Below are positions 42,026 through 51,344 of a stretch of 64,000 nucleotides of DNA, piece after piece (position 1 is the stretch's first letter; each line of letters starts with the position of its first letter). The notes below the pieces were generated by a model, which saw only the letters and a list, made by a program, of their open reading frames with translations, did not search any database and had not been told where the DNA came from. The position numbers and the translations under genes are program-made. This DNA is from VFMC01 sp046331225 (lineage in GTDB: Bacteria; Actinomycetota; Acidimicrobiia; Acidimicrobiales; Ilumatobacteraceae), in assembly GCA_046331225.1 (NCBI GenBank), contig JAXLRF010000014.1:1-64000 (forward strand), given 5' to 3'.

Positions 42026-44124
42026 GTGCCACCGCCACCCTCGAACCCTCCGCTCCCCGCGCACCGAAGGTGCGCACCAAGCCCTCGGCGTCGATCTTCG
42101 ACCGCTCGATCGTCCGGTCGGCCGTCGTCGACTCGTGCCGCAAGCTCGACCCCCGGGTGCTCGCCAAGAACCCGGTGATGTTCATCGTCGAGGTCGGCGC
42201 GGTGCTCACCACGGTGCTGTTCGTCCGCGACGCCGGCGACGCCGACACCCAGCAGAACGTGTTCGCCGCGCTCGTCGCCGGGTTCCTCTGGTTCACCGTG
42301 TTGTTCGCCAACTTCGCCGAGGCGATGGCCGAGGGCCGGGGGAAGGCCCAGGCCGCCACGCTCCGCGCCACCCGCGCGGACACCACCGCCACCGTGCTGC
42401 TGCCCGACGGCAGCACGGTCAGCCGGTCGTCGTCGGACCTCCAGGTCGGCGACCGGTGCGTCGTCGTCGCCGGCGAGGTGATCCCCGGCGACGGCGACGT
42501 GGTGGAGGGCATCGCGACCGTCGACGAGTCGGCGATCACCGGCGAGTCGGCCCCGGTGATCCGCGAGAGCGGCGGCGACCGCAGTGCCGTCACCGGCGGC
42601 ACCCGCGTGCTGAGCGACAGAATCGTCGTGCAGATCAGCGCGAAGCCGGGCGAGACGTTCCTCGACCGGATGATCTCGCTCGTCGAGGGTGCCGACCGGC
42701 AGAAGACACCGAACGAGATCGCGCTGTCGATCCTGCTCGCCGGCCTGACGATCGTGTTCCTGCTCGCCGTCGTCACGCTGCAGCCCTTCGCCATCCACAG
42801 CGGTGCCGAGCAGTCGATCATCGTGCTGGTCGCGCTGCTGGTGTGCCTGATCCCCACCACGATCGGCGGCCTGCTGTCGGCGATCGGCATCGCCGGCATG
42901 GACCGGCTGGTGCAGCGCAACGTGCTCGCGATGTCGGGGCGCGCGGTCGAGGCGGCCGGTGACGTGAGCACGCTGCTGCTCGACAAGACCGGCACGATCA
43001 CCTTCGGCTCGCGCCAGGCGGCCGAGTTCATCCCGGTGCACGACACCACCGAGCTCGAGGTGGCGGAGGGCGCGCTCGTGTCCTCGCTGGCGGACGAGAC
43101 GCCGGAAGGTCGGTCGATCGTCGACCTCGCCACCTCGACCCACGCCCTCGTCCCGATCGACCCGACCGGTGCCGAGCTCGTGCCGTTCACGGCACAGACC
43201 CGCATGTCGGGCATGGACCTGCCCGACGGCCGTCGCGTGCGCAAGGGCGCGGCCGACTCGGTGCGCCGCTTCGTCGAAACAGAGGGTGGCACCGTGCCGC
43301 TCGAGCTGCTGCCGATCGTCGAGGGCGTGTCGAAGGAGGGCGCGACGCCCCTGGTCGTGATCGATCAGCGACCCGGCGGTGTGTGGCGCGTGCTCGGCGT
43401 GATCCGGCTCAAGGACACCGTGAAGCCGGGCATGCGCGAGCGATTCGACGAGCTGCGGGCCATGGGCATCCGCACGGTGATGATCACGGGCGACAACCCG
43501 CTCACCGCCGCGGCGATCGCCGCCGAGGCAGGGGTCGACGACTTCCTGGCCGAGGCCACGCCCGAGGACAAGATGGCGCTGATCAAGCGCGAGCAGGCCG
43601 GCGGCAACCTGGTCGCGATGACCGGCGACGGCACCAACGACGCGCCGGCGCTCGCGCAGGCCGATGTGGGCGTGGCGATGAACACGGGCACGCAGGCCGC
43701 GAAGGAGGCCGGCAACATGGTCGACCTCGACAGCAACCCGACCAAGCTCATCGAGATCGTCGAGGTGGGCAAGCAACTGCTGATGACCCGCGGCTCGCTC
43801 ACCACGTTCTCGATCGCCAACGACGTCGCGAAGTACTTCGCGATCATCCCGGCGATGTTCTCGGGTGTGCTGCCCGCGCTCGACCGGCTCAACGTGATGC
43901 AGTTGCACAGCCCGCGCACGGCGATCCTGTCGGCCGTCGTGTTCAACGCCCTCGTGATCATCGGGCTCGTCCCGCTCGCGTTGAAGGGCGTGCGGTTCCG
44001 CGCCGAGGCGGCCTCCGCCGTGCTCCGCCGCAACCTGCTCGTCTACGGCCTCGGCGGGGTGCTCGTCCCCTTCGTCGGCATCAAGCTCATCGACCTCGTC
44101 GTCGCTGCTCTGGGAGTGAACTGA
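42022..44124 (+). CDS. kdpB: KdpB, catalytic P-type ATPase subunit
   Basis: The 700-residue P-type ATPase has TGES in the actuator domain (ITGESAPVIRESGGD), the phosphorylation site Asp321 in LLLDKTGTITFG and MITGDNPLTAAAIAAEAGVDD. It ends with the hinge TGDGTNDAPALAQADVGVAMN. It hydrolyses ATP to drive K+ import via KdpA. Its length is near that of other KdpB proteins; the first 35 residues are a short extension. The GTG overlaps the kdpA stop. Confidence 0.97.
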   Translation: MSATATLEPSAPRAPKVRTKPSASIFDRSIVRSAVVDSCRKLDPRVLAKNPVMFIVEVGAVLTTVLFVRDAGDADTQQNVFAALVAGFLWFTVLFANFAEAMAEGRGKAQAATLRATRADTTATVLLPDGSTVSRSSSDLQVGDRCVVVAGEVIPGDGDVVEGIATVDESAITGESAPVIRESGGDRSAVTGGTRVLSDRIVVQISAKPGETFLDRMISLVEGADRQKTPNEIALSILLAGLTIVFLLAVVTLQPFAIHSGAEQSIIVLVALLVCLIPTTIGGLLSAIGIAGMDRLVQRNVLAMSGRAVEAAGDVSTLLLDKTGTITFGSRQAAEFIPVHDTTELEVAEGALVSSLADETPEGRSIVDLATSTHALVPIDPTGAELVPFTAQTRMSGMDLPDGRRVRKGAADSVRRFVETEGGTVPLELLPIVEGVSKEGATPLVVIDQRPGGVWRVLGVIRLKDTVKPGMRERFDELRAMGIRTVMITGDNPLTAAAIAAEAGVDDFLAEATPEDKMALIKREQAGGNLVAMTGDGTNDAPALAQADVGVAMNTGTQAAKEAGNMVDLDSNPTKLIEIVEVGKQLLMTRGSLTTFSIANDVAKYFAIIPAMFSGVLPALDRLNVMQLHSPRTAILSAVVFNALVIIGLVPLALKGVRFRAEAASAVLRRNLLVYGLGGVLVPFVGIKLIDLVVAALGVN

Positions 44125-44125
44125 C

Positions 44126-44716
44126 ATGCGCGTGTTCCTGCGTCAACTGACCCCGGCCCTGGTTGCCCTCGCCGTGTTCACGGTGCTGCTCGGGGTGGCG
44201 TATCCGCTCGTCACCACGGCCGTGGCCCAGGTCGCCTTCGGCGACAGGGCCGACGGCAGCACCGTCACACGCGACGGACGCGTGGTCGGCAGCGAACTGC
44301 TCGGCCAGCCCTTCGTGTCGCCGCAGTACTTCCACCCCCGCCCGTCGGCGGCCGGCACCGGGTACGACGGCGCGGCCAGCTCGGGCTCGAACCTCGGCCC
44401 GCTGAACCCCGACCTGCTCGACGCCGTCGACCAGCGGGTGGCCGATTACCGCGCCGAGAACGGGCTCGCCGACGATGCCGAGGTGCCCGTGGACGCCGTC
44501 ACGGCCTCGGCCTCGGGTCTCGATCCGCACATCTCGATCGCGAACGCCCGGCTGCAGGCGCCGCGGGTGGCCGAGGCCAGGGGGCTCACCGTCGCGCAGG
44601 TGCTCGACGTCGTCGAGGCCCACACCGACGGCCGTGCGTTCGGGGTGCTCGGCGAGCCGGGCGTGAACGTGCTGACCACCAACCTCGCGCTGGACGACCT
44701 CGTCTCGGCCGGGTGA
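44126..44716 (+). CDS. kdpC: KdpC subunit
   Basis: The 196-residue protein has one N-terminal membrane helix (LTPALVALAVFTVLLGVAY) and a periplasmic domain with QPFVSPQYFHPRPSAAG, SSGSNLGPLNP and VTASASGLDPHISIANA, all hallmarks of KdpC. KdpC stabilises KdpAB and helps ATP binding. It starts one base after the kdpB stop and is followed 10 bases later by kdpD. Confidence 0.97.
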   Translation: MRVFLRQLTPALVALAVFTVLLGVAYPLVTTAVAQVAFGDRADGSTVTRDGRVVGSELLGQPFVSPQYFHPRPSAAGTGYDGAASSGSNLGPLNPDLLDAVDQRVADYRAENGLADDAEVPVDAVTASASGLDPHISIANARLQAPRVAEARGLTVAQVLDVVEAHTDGRAFGVLGEPGVNVLTTNLALDDLVSAG

Positions 44717-44726
44717 GACTCCGGCG

Positions 44727-47315
44727 ATGGCGCGCGGGCAGCTCCGCATCTACCTCGGTGCCTCGCCGGGCGTCGGCAAGACGTTCGCGATGCTCAACGA
44801 GGGCCGCCGCCGCGCCGAGCGCGGCACCGACGTGGTGGTGGGCATCGTCGAGACGCACGGCCGCGAGCAGACCGCCGCCCAGATCGGCGACCTCGAGGTG
44901 GTGCCCCGTCGGACGGTCGAACACCGTGGCGCCGTGCTCACCGAGATGGACCTCGACGCTGTCCTGGCCCGGCGACCGCGGGTGGTGCTGGTGGACGAGT
45001 TCGCGCACACCAACGCGCCGGGGAGCCGGTACGAGAAGCGGTGGCAGGACGTCGAGGCGATCCTCGACGCCGGCATCGACGTCATCTCGACGCTCAACGT
45101 GCAACACCTCGAGTCGCTCAACGACGTGATCGCCCGGATCACCGGCACCGTGCAGCGCGAGACCGTGCCCGACGCGGTGGTGCGCCGCGCCGACCAGATC
45201 GAGCTGGTCGACATGTCGCCCGAGGCGCTGCGCCGCCGGATGGCGCACGGCAACATCTACCCGGCCGAGCGCATCGACGCCGCACTCGGCAACTTCTTCC
45301 GGCCCGGCAACCTCGGCGCGCTGCGCGAGCTGGCGCTGCTGTGGGTGGCCGACCGGGTGGAGGAGTCGCTGTCGGCCTACCTGGCCCAGCACGGCATCGC
45401 CGACGCGTGGGAGACGCGCGAGCGGGTGGTCGTGGGCCTGAGCGGTGCGCCGGGCGGCGACGCGCTGATCCGACGTGCAGCCCGCATCGCCGGTCGCGTC
45501 GGCGGCGACCTCGTCGGGGTGCACGTCGTGAGCGACGACGGGCTCACCCGCGACGACACCGCGGCGATCGCCGCGCAACGGGCGCTCGTCGAGTCGCTCG
45601 GTGGGAGGTCGCACGAGGTGGTCGGCCACGACCGTGCCGAGGCGCTCGTCGAGTTCGCCCGGCGTGAGAAGGCCACCCAGTTGGTGATCGGTGCGACCGC
45701 CCGCAATCGCCGCTACGAGCTGTGGAACGGGTCGTTCGTGTCGAAGGTGACGCACCTCGCTCGCGACGTCGACGTGCACGTGATCGGCCGCGGTGACGAC
45801 GATCGACCCGCACCGACGACCCACGGCGCTCGGCGTCGGCGTCGGTGGGCGATCGACGTGCGACGGCAGGCCGCGGCCTGGACGTTGATGCTGCTCGGCC
45901 TGCCTGCGCTCACCGCTGTGTTCCACACGATCCACGACGAGGGCGTGCCGACCGAGCTCGACCTGCCGACCGTGCTGCTCGTGTTCCTGGTGCTGACCGT
46001 CGCCGTGGCCGCCGTCGGCGGGATGGTGACCGGCACGGTGTGCGCCGTCGCCGGCTCGCTGCTCGTGAACTGGTGGTTCGTCGAACCACGGTTCACCTTC
46101 ACGATCGCCGAAGGACGCAACCTGATCGCGCTGGTGGTGTTCGTGGCCGTGGCACTGGTCGTCGGTGCCGTGGTCGACGCCGCGGCCAGGAGGGCACTCG
46201 AGGCCCGCCGCGCCCGCGCAGAGGCCGAGGCGCTGGCGCGCAGCGCGACCAGCCTCGCCACCGACCCGGATCCCGTGCCCGCGCTGCTCGACGAGATCCG
46301 CCGCACGATGGTCCTCGACGCAGTGCGGCTCGCGACCGTCGACGCCGACGGTCGCCCGGTCGTGATCGCCGAGCGGGGCGCCGGCACGGGTGTCGACCTC
46401 TCGGTGCCCGATGCGATCATCGAGCTGCGACCCGACGACGAGGGCCGCAGCCGTCGGCTGGTCGCCGCCGGACGACGGCTCTCGAACGACGACCGGCGCG
46501 TGCTCACCACCCTCGCCGAGCAACTGGTGGTGGCGGCCGACACCGAGCGGCTCGGCCGCGAGGCGGCGGCTGCCGAGCGCCTGAGCGAGGTCGACGCGGT
46601 GCGCACCGCGTTGCTGCGTGCCGTGTCGCACGACCTGCGCACACCGCTCGCGACGATCAAGGCGCTCGTGTCGGGCGTGCTCGACCCGAGTGCGCACTGG
46701 AGCGACGAGCAGCTGCGCGAGGCACTCGTCTCGGTGGACCACGAGACCGACCGGTTGAACCGGCTGGTGGGCAACCTGCTCGACGCGAGCCGCCTGCAGA
46801 TCGGCGCGCTCGCCGTGCACCCGCGCCGGTGCGCCGCGTCGGAGATCGTCGACGGCGCGCTGCGCAGCTTGGGTGCCGATGCCGAGCACGTCGTGTGGGA
46901 CCCCGACGACGACGAGCTCGTCGACGTGGTGGCCGACCCGGCGCTCGCCGAGCGCAGCCTCGCCAACGTGGTCGGCAACGCCGTCCGCTACGGCGCATCG
47001 CGCGGTCCGGTCCGCGTCGCGGTGCAACGGGTGCACGACGAGGTGCACGTGCGTGTGGTCGACCGCGGTCCGGGCATCCCCGTGTCGCAACGCGACCAAG
47101 TGCTCGCGCCGTTCCAACGCCTCGGCGACACCCACACGTCCGACGGGGTGGGCCTCGGCCTCGCGATCGCGCAGGGGTTCCTCGAGGCGATGGGTGGCCG
47201 GCTCGAGCTGGACGACACCCCGGGCGGTGGGCTGACGGCCACACTCGTGCTGCCGCACGCGCCCGGCGACGGGGCCGAAGCGGGGGCCGGCGAGGCGATG
47301 GAGGACGACCGATGA
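44727..47315 (+). CDS. kdpD: KdpD, canonical K+/turgor sensor kinase (copy 2)
   Basis: The 862-residue protein has the full set: Walker A YLGASPGVGKTFAML at residues 9-23, VVLVDEFAHTNAPGSR, a USP domain (about 225-355), four DUF4118 helices (about 375-480), a GAF-like domain, His635 in AVSHDLRTPLATIK and the ATPase end GVGLGLAIAQG. It senses low K+ or turgor and phosphorylates KdpE. It is the only one of the three KdpD copies here with an intact P-loop lysine. It overlaps kdpE by 4 bases. Confidence 0.95.
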   Translation: MARGQLRIYLGASPGVGKTFAMLNEGRRRAERGTDVVVGIVETHGREQTAAQIGDLEVVPRRTVEHRGAVLTEMDLDAVLARRPRVVLVDEFAHTNAPGSRYEKRWQDVEAILDAGIDVISTLNVQHLESLNDVIARITGTVQRETVPDAVVRRADQIELVDMSPEALRRRMAHGNIYPAERIDAALGNFFRPGNLGALRELALLWVADRVEESLSAYLAQHGIADAWETRERVVVGLSGAPGGDALIRRAARIAGRVGGDLVGVHVVSDDGLTRDDTAAIAAQRALVESLGGRSHEVVGHDRAEALVEFARREKATQLVIGATARNRRYELWNGSFVSKVTHLARDVDVHVIGRGDDDRPAPTTHGARRRRRWAIDVRRQAAAWTLMLLGLPALTAVFHTIHDEGVPTELDLPTVLLVFLVLTVAVAAVGGMVTGTVCAVAGSLLVNWWFVEPRFTFTIAEGRNLIALVVFVAVALVVGAVVDAAARRALEARRARAEAEALARSATSLATDPDPVPALLDEIRRTMVLDAVRLATVDADGRPVVIAERGAGTGVDLSVPDAIIELRPDDEGRSRRLVAAGRRLSNDDRRVLTTLAEQLVVAADTERLGREAAAAERLSEVDAVRTALLRAVSHDLRTPLATIKALVSGVLDPSAHWSDEQLREALVSVDHETDRLNRLVGNLLDASRLQIGALAVHPRRCAASEIVDGALRSLGADAEHVVWDPDDDELVDVVADPALAERSLANVVGNAVRYGASRGPVRVAVQRVHDEVHVRVVDRGPGIPVSQRDQVLAPFQRLGDTHTSDGVGLGLAIAQGFLEAMGGRLELDDTPGGGLTATLVLPHAPGDGAEAGAGEAMEDDR

Positions 47316-48034
47316 CGCGAGTGCTGGTGGTGGACGACGAGGTGTCGATCCGCAAGGCCTTGTCGCTCAACCTCGCCACCCGTGGGTACGAGGTCGTGCT
47401 GGCCGACAGCGGCGAGGCCGCGATGCAGGCCGTCGCGGCCGAGCACCCCGACATCGTGCTGCTCGACCTCGGGCTGCCGGGCATCGACGGCATCGGCACG
47501 CTCGAGGCGTTGCGCGGCTGGACCCAGGTGCCGGTGATCGTGCTGACCGTACGCGACGACGAGGCGTCGAAGATCGCGGCCCTCGACGCCGGTGCCGACG
47601 ACTACATCACCAAGCCGTTCTCGATGGGCGAGCTGCTCGCCCGGCTGCGCGCCGCGCTGCGCCGCGCCCCCGACGCACCGACCGAATCGCCGACCGTCGT
47701 GGCGGATCACTTCCGGCTCGACCTGCAGGCCCATCGCGCCTTCGTCACCGGTGTCGGCGGACCCGACGGCGACGGTGAGGACGAGGTGCGCCTGACGCCG
47801 ACGGAGTGGTCGATCGTGTCGTACCTCGGGCGCAACCCGGGGCGGCTGATCACGCACCGCCAGCTCGTCACCGCCGTGTGGGGCCCGACGTACGACCCCG
47901 ACCCCAATCTGTTGCGTGTGCACATGGCGCACATCCGTCGCAAGCTCGAGGCCGACGCCTCGCGGCCGCGGCACTTCATCACCGACTCGGGCGTCGGCTA
48001 CCGCTTCGAGCCCACCGCCGACCCGGGGCGCTAA
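47312..48034 (+). CDS. kdpE: KdpE response regulator (copy 2)
   Basis: The 240-residue OmpR-type regulator has VVDDEVSI, phospho-acceptor Asp52 in VLLDLGLPGIDG, ITKPFSMGELL and a winged helix with LTPTEWSIVSYLGRNPG and NLLRVHMAHIRRKLE. A short glycine/aspartate-rich insertion (GGPDGDGEDE) sits before the DNA-binding domain. The likely target is the GTGAAG region upstream of this operon. The start overlaps the kdpD stop (ATGA). Confidence 0.93.
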   Translation: MTRVLVVDDEVSIRKALSLNLATRGYEVVLADSGEAAMQAVAAEHPDIVLLDLGLPGIDGIGTLEALRGWTQVPVIVLTVRDDEASKIAALDAGADDYITKPFSMGELLARLRAALRRAPDAPTESPTVVADHFRLDLQAHRAFVTGVGGPDGDGEDEVRLTPTEWSIVSYLGRNPGRLITHRQLVTAVWGPTYDPDPNLLRVHMAHIRRKLEADASRPRHFITDSGVGYRFEPTADPGR

Positions 48035-48047
48035 GAATCCGATAACG
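48032..48047. promoter_or_regulatory. TAAGA-N6-TAACG motif before the second K+ operon (copy 1)
   Basis: TAAGA and TAACG start 11 bp apart, inside a longer stretch shared with 52051-52066 (flanks GGCGC and CACG also match; 22-23 of 29 positions). It overlaps the kdpE stop and is 31 bases before the DUF4118 gene. The 11-bp repeat again fits an OmpR/KdpE-type site. Confidence 0.5.
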
Positions 48048-48078
48048 CTCACGCCCGGCCGCGCAGGGCGGGATACAG

Positions 48079-48873
48079 ATGGTGTCCATGAGCACGAAGG
48101 CGCCCACTTCCTCGCCGCTGTTGCGATTCCTCCCGCCCTCGCAGGGCGAACGCCTGCGCCGCGCGCTGGTGGTCGCCGGGCCGATCGCGGTGGCCGGTGT
48201 GGCCTGGGCCTCGACCAGCGTGCGCGGCACGATGGCGATCGCCAACGTCGCGCTCGTGATGGCCGCGATCACGGTGGCCGTCGCGGTGGTGAGCTGGAAG
48301 GCAGGCCTGTCCACGTCGGTGGTGGCCGCCCTGTCGCTCAACTTCTTCCACACACAGCCGGTGCACTCGCTGCGCATCACCCAGGGCGCCGACGTCCTGG
48401 CCGTCGTGCTGCTCGCGACGATCGGCATCGCGGCCAGCGCCGCCACCGCCATCCGCGTGCGGGCCTTCGCCCACGAGCACGTCGCCGTCAAGGCGGCCGA
48501 GGGCCGCAGCCTGCTCGTCACCGCCGGGTCGCAGAACCGCCCCGTCGACGTGGTGTGGATCGAGGCCGTGCGCGCCGCCTGCGCCGGGCTGTCGCTCGTC
48601 GACTGCCGCATCGAGCCCACCGGTTCGTCGCGACTGCCGTCGATCGCGCGCCAGCGCGCCGACGTCGACGGTGCCAACACGTTCGTGCTGCCCGAGAGCG
48701 GTGCGGTCATCTCGATGCGCGACCCGCGTCACCCGGTGCAGGTGGTGCTCACGCCCCGACCGGGCATGGGGTCGCTCGAAGTCGATCGCCGTGCGGTGAT
48801 GTCCTTCGTCGACCAGCTCGAACTGGTGCTCGACAGCGCCGTCGTGGGTGGGGTGGTCCGCGGCACACTGTGA
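48079..48873 (+). CDS. Stand-alone DUF4118 membrane protein (KdpD sensor-like, no kinase)
   Basis: The 264-residue protein has four hydrophobic segments (about residues 25-140) of the KdpD/DUF4118 type with the short LNFFHTQPVHSLRITQ loop that is characteristic of the KdpD membrane part. A soluble GAF-like region of about 110 residues (155-264) follows. It has no H-box or ATPase. It starts 44 bases after kdpE and its stop overlaps the GTG of a third KdpD, so the two are coupled; it may add a second membrane sensor to that kinase. It lacks the N-terminal P-loop domain. Confidence 0.8.
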   Translation: MVSMSTKAPTSSPLLRFLPPSQGERLRRALVVAGPIAVAGVAWASTSVRGTMAIANVALVMAAITVAVAVVSWKAGLSTSVVAALSLNFFHTQPVHSLRITQGADVLAVVLLATIGIAASAATAIRVRAFAHEHVAVKAAEGRSLLVTAGSQNRPVDVVWIEAVRAACAGLSLVDCRIEPTGSSRLPSIARQRADVDGANTFVLPESGAVISMRDPRHPVQVVLTPRPGMGSLEVDRRAVMSFVDQLELVLDSAVVGGVVRGTL

Positions 48874-51344
48874 CCGTGGAACCCGGCACGCCGCGAGGCC
48901 GACTGCGCGTCTACCTCGGCGCGGCCGCAGGCGTGGGCACCACCTACGCGATGCTCGACGAGGCGATCCGCCGCGAGGCGCGCGGCACCTCGGTGATGGT
49001 CGGGTGCGTGGTCACCCACGGCCGCCGGTTCACCGAGGAGCGGCTCGCTCGGCTCACCCATGGTTCGAGCGCCCCCGAGCGACTCGACGTCGACGCGATC
49101 GTGGCGGCACGGCCCGACGTGGTGCTGGTCGACGAGCTCGCGCACCGCAACCCGGCCGGCGCCGCACGCGAGCACCGTTGGCAGGACGTCGAGGTGCTGC
49201 TCGACCACGGCATCGACGTGATCACCACGCTCAGCGTGCAGCACATCGACTCGCTCGCCGACACGGTGCGCGAGATCACGGGTCGGGTGCCCGACGAGCT
49301 GGTGCCGGACGAGCTGCTGGGGCGCACCGACCAGATCGAGATCGTCGACATCTCGCCCGCCGCGATCCGGCGGCGCATCGCGCACGGCAACGTGTTCGCG
49401 CCCGACGAGTTGCAACCGTTCGACGCGGACCTGTTCAACAGCGACGCGTTCGCCGCGCTGCGTGCGCTGATGATGTTCTGGATGGCCGATCGCCTGGCGG
49501 CCGGCCCGGACGATCCGAGAGGTGCCCGCGAGCGGGTGGTCGCGGCGGTGACGGACAGCCCCACGGCCGACGTGGTGTTGCGCCGCGCCGCCCGCCTGGC
49601 GCATCGCTCGCGCGCCCCACTGCTCGGCGTGCACGTCGTGCCCACACGCGAGCGCGACGACGGCGCGGCCCGTGCGGCGCGCCGCCTGCGCGTCGAACGC
49701 CTCGGCGGCACCTACCACGAGACCACCGGTGACGACGTCGGCGTCGCACTGCTGTCGTTCGCCGAGGCCGAGCACGCCACCCAGCTGGTGCTCGGCACCG
49801 CCGCGGCCCCGTGGTGGTCGCGCCCGTTCCGCCGCACCGTGGTGGAGCAGGTGCTGCACGACGCCCGCACCGTCGACGTGCACGTCGTGTCGATGGCCGG
49901 TCACGACACCAGCGGCCGTCGTCCCTCGATGCCGGGCACCGTGTCGTTCCGCCGGCGCGTCGTCGCCGCGGCGCTCGGTGCGCTCCTCCTCGCGGTGCTG
50001 ACGATCGTGCTCGTGAGCTCGCGCGATCAGCTGTCGGTGGCGACCGCGCTCGCGCTCTACCTGCTCGCCGTCGTGGCCATCACCGCGGGTGGCGGGCCAT
50101 GGCCAGGGCTCGCCGCCGCCGTGATCGCACCACTGCTGGCCAACTGGTACCTGATCCCGCCGTACCACACGTTCCGCGTGGCCGACGGCGAGAACCTGCT
50201 CGAGCTGCTGGTGTTCGTGTCGACGGCGTCGATCGTGTCGTGGTTCGTGTCGATCGCGTCGCGCCGTGCGCTCGAGGCGCAGCGCGCCCAACGCGAGGCG
50301 GCGACGCTGGCGTCGCTGACGGGTTCGGGCAACCTCGAGCTGCCCGAGGTGATCGTCGAGCAGCTGCGGCGCACCTTCCACCTCGACGGCGTCGCCGTGC
50401 TGGCCGAGGAGGGCCGTACCCCCGACGTGCTCGCCGCGACCGGGGACGCGCCGGTCGACGTGCGCAGCGCCGACCTGGTGGCGCCGCTGGCGAGCGGCTA
50501 CGTGGTGGCCGCGACCGGGCGCCCGCTCAGCCCGGACGATCATCGGGTGCTGCGCGCCTTCCTCGGCCAGCTGTCTCGCGCGTTCGAGCAGCAGCGGTTG
50601 CGCGAGATCGTGGCCGAGGCCGATGCCCTCGCCCGTGCCGACGAGTTGCGCACGGCGATGCTGCGCGCCGTCTCGCACGACCTGCGCTCGCCGCTGTCGG
50701 CCATCAAGGCGTCGGTGTCGAGCCTGCGCCAACCCGATGTCGACTTCCCGCCCGACGTGCGCGACGACTTCCTCGAATCCATCGAGATCGAGACCGATCG
50801 ACTCACCACGATCATCACCAACCTGCTCGACATGAGCCGCCTCGAGGCCGGAGTGCTGCGGCCGGTGCTGCGGGCACTGTCGCTCGAGGAGGTCGTCCCG
50901 GGGGCGTTGCACGGCCTCGGTGCGCGAGGCGGTGGGGTGGTGGTCGACCTGCCGGCCGACCTGCCCGAGGTGCAGGCCGACCCGGCGTTGCTCGAACGCG
51001 TGGTGGCCAACCTGGTCGGCAATGCGGTGCACTGGTCACCGCCCGACCGTCCGGTGCGGGTGCGGGCACACACGAGTGGACGCGACGTGCAGCTGCACGT
51101 GATCGATCACGGGCCCGGCATCCCGGTGGCGCAGCGTTCGGTGGTGCTGCAGCCCTTCCACCGGCTCGACGACTCGGCCACCGGCGGCGGGCTGGGGCTC
51201 GGCCTCGCGATCGCCGACCGGCTCGTGGCCGTGATGGGCGGCGAGCTCGCGCTGCGCGACACGCCCGGTGGCGGCCTGACCGTGGTGGTGGTGCTCCCGT
51301 CCGCGCACCCGGCCGCCGCACCTGATCGACTGGGGGAGCCATGA
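48870..51344 (+). CDS. kdpD-like: KdpD-like histidine kinase, copy 3, degenerate P-loop
   Basis: The 824-residue protein has the KdpD layout with YLGAAAGVGTTYAML at the start, where the Walker A Lys is Thr, then VVLVDELAHRNPAGAA. A USP region (about 210-335), four DUF4118 helices (about 370-460), a GAF-like part, His603 in AVSHDLRSPLSAIK and GGGLGLGLAIADR follow. The kinase core looks functional, whereas ATP binding at the N-terminus is doubtful. It is coupled to the DUF4118 gene (GTGA) and to kdpE copy 3 (ATGA overlap). Confidence 0.92.
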   Translation: MTVEPGTPRGRLRVYLGAAAGVGTTYAMLDEAIRREARGTSVMVGCVVTHGRRFTEERLARLTHGSSAPERLDVDAIVAARPDVVLVDELAHRNPAGAAREHRWQDVEVLLDHGIDVITTLSVQHIDSLADTVREITGRVPDELVPDELLGRTDQIEIVDISPAAIRRRIAHGNVFAPDELQPFDADLFNSDAFAALRALMMFWMADRLAAGPDDPRGARERVVAAVTDSPTADVVLRRAARLAHRSRAPLLGVHVVPTRERDDGAARAARRLRVERLGGTYHETTGDDVGVALLSFAEAEHATQLVLGTAAAPWWSRPFRRTVVEQVLHDARTVDVHVVSMAGHDTSGRRPSMPGTVSFRRRVVAAALGALLLAVLTIVLVSSRDQLSVATALALYLLAVVAITAGGGPWPGLAAAVIAPLLANWYLIPPYHTFRVADGENLLELLVFVSTASIVSWFVSIASRRALEAQRAQREAATLASLTGSGNLELPEVIVEQLRRTFHLDGVAVLAEEGRTPDVLAATGDAPVDVRSADLVAPLASGYVVAATGRPLSPDDHRVLRAFLGQLSRAFEQQRLREIVAEADALARADELRTAMLRAVSHDLRSPLSAIKASVSSLRQPDVDFPPDVRDDFLESIEIETDRLTTIITNLLDMSRLEAGVLRPVLRALSLEEVVPGALHGLGARGGGVVVDLPADLPEVQADPALLERVVANLVGNAVHWSPPDRPVRVRAHTSGRDVQLHVIDHGPGIPVAQRSVVLQPFHRLDDSATGGGLGLGLAIADRLVAVMGGELALRDTPGGGLTVVVVLPSAHPAAAPDRLGEP

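Noticed and set aside
38807..42064. A 1085-codon frame on the minus strand across the kdpA region
   Set aside because: Only the part below 39874 is a real gene; the rest is antisense of kdpF/kdpA, which have clear family motifs on the plus strand, and the translation is Arg/His-rich filler.
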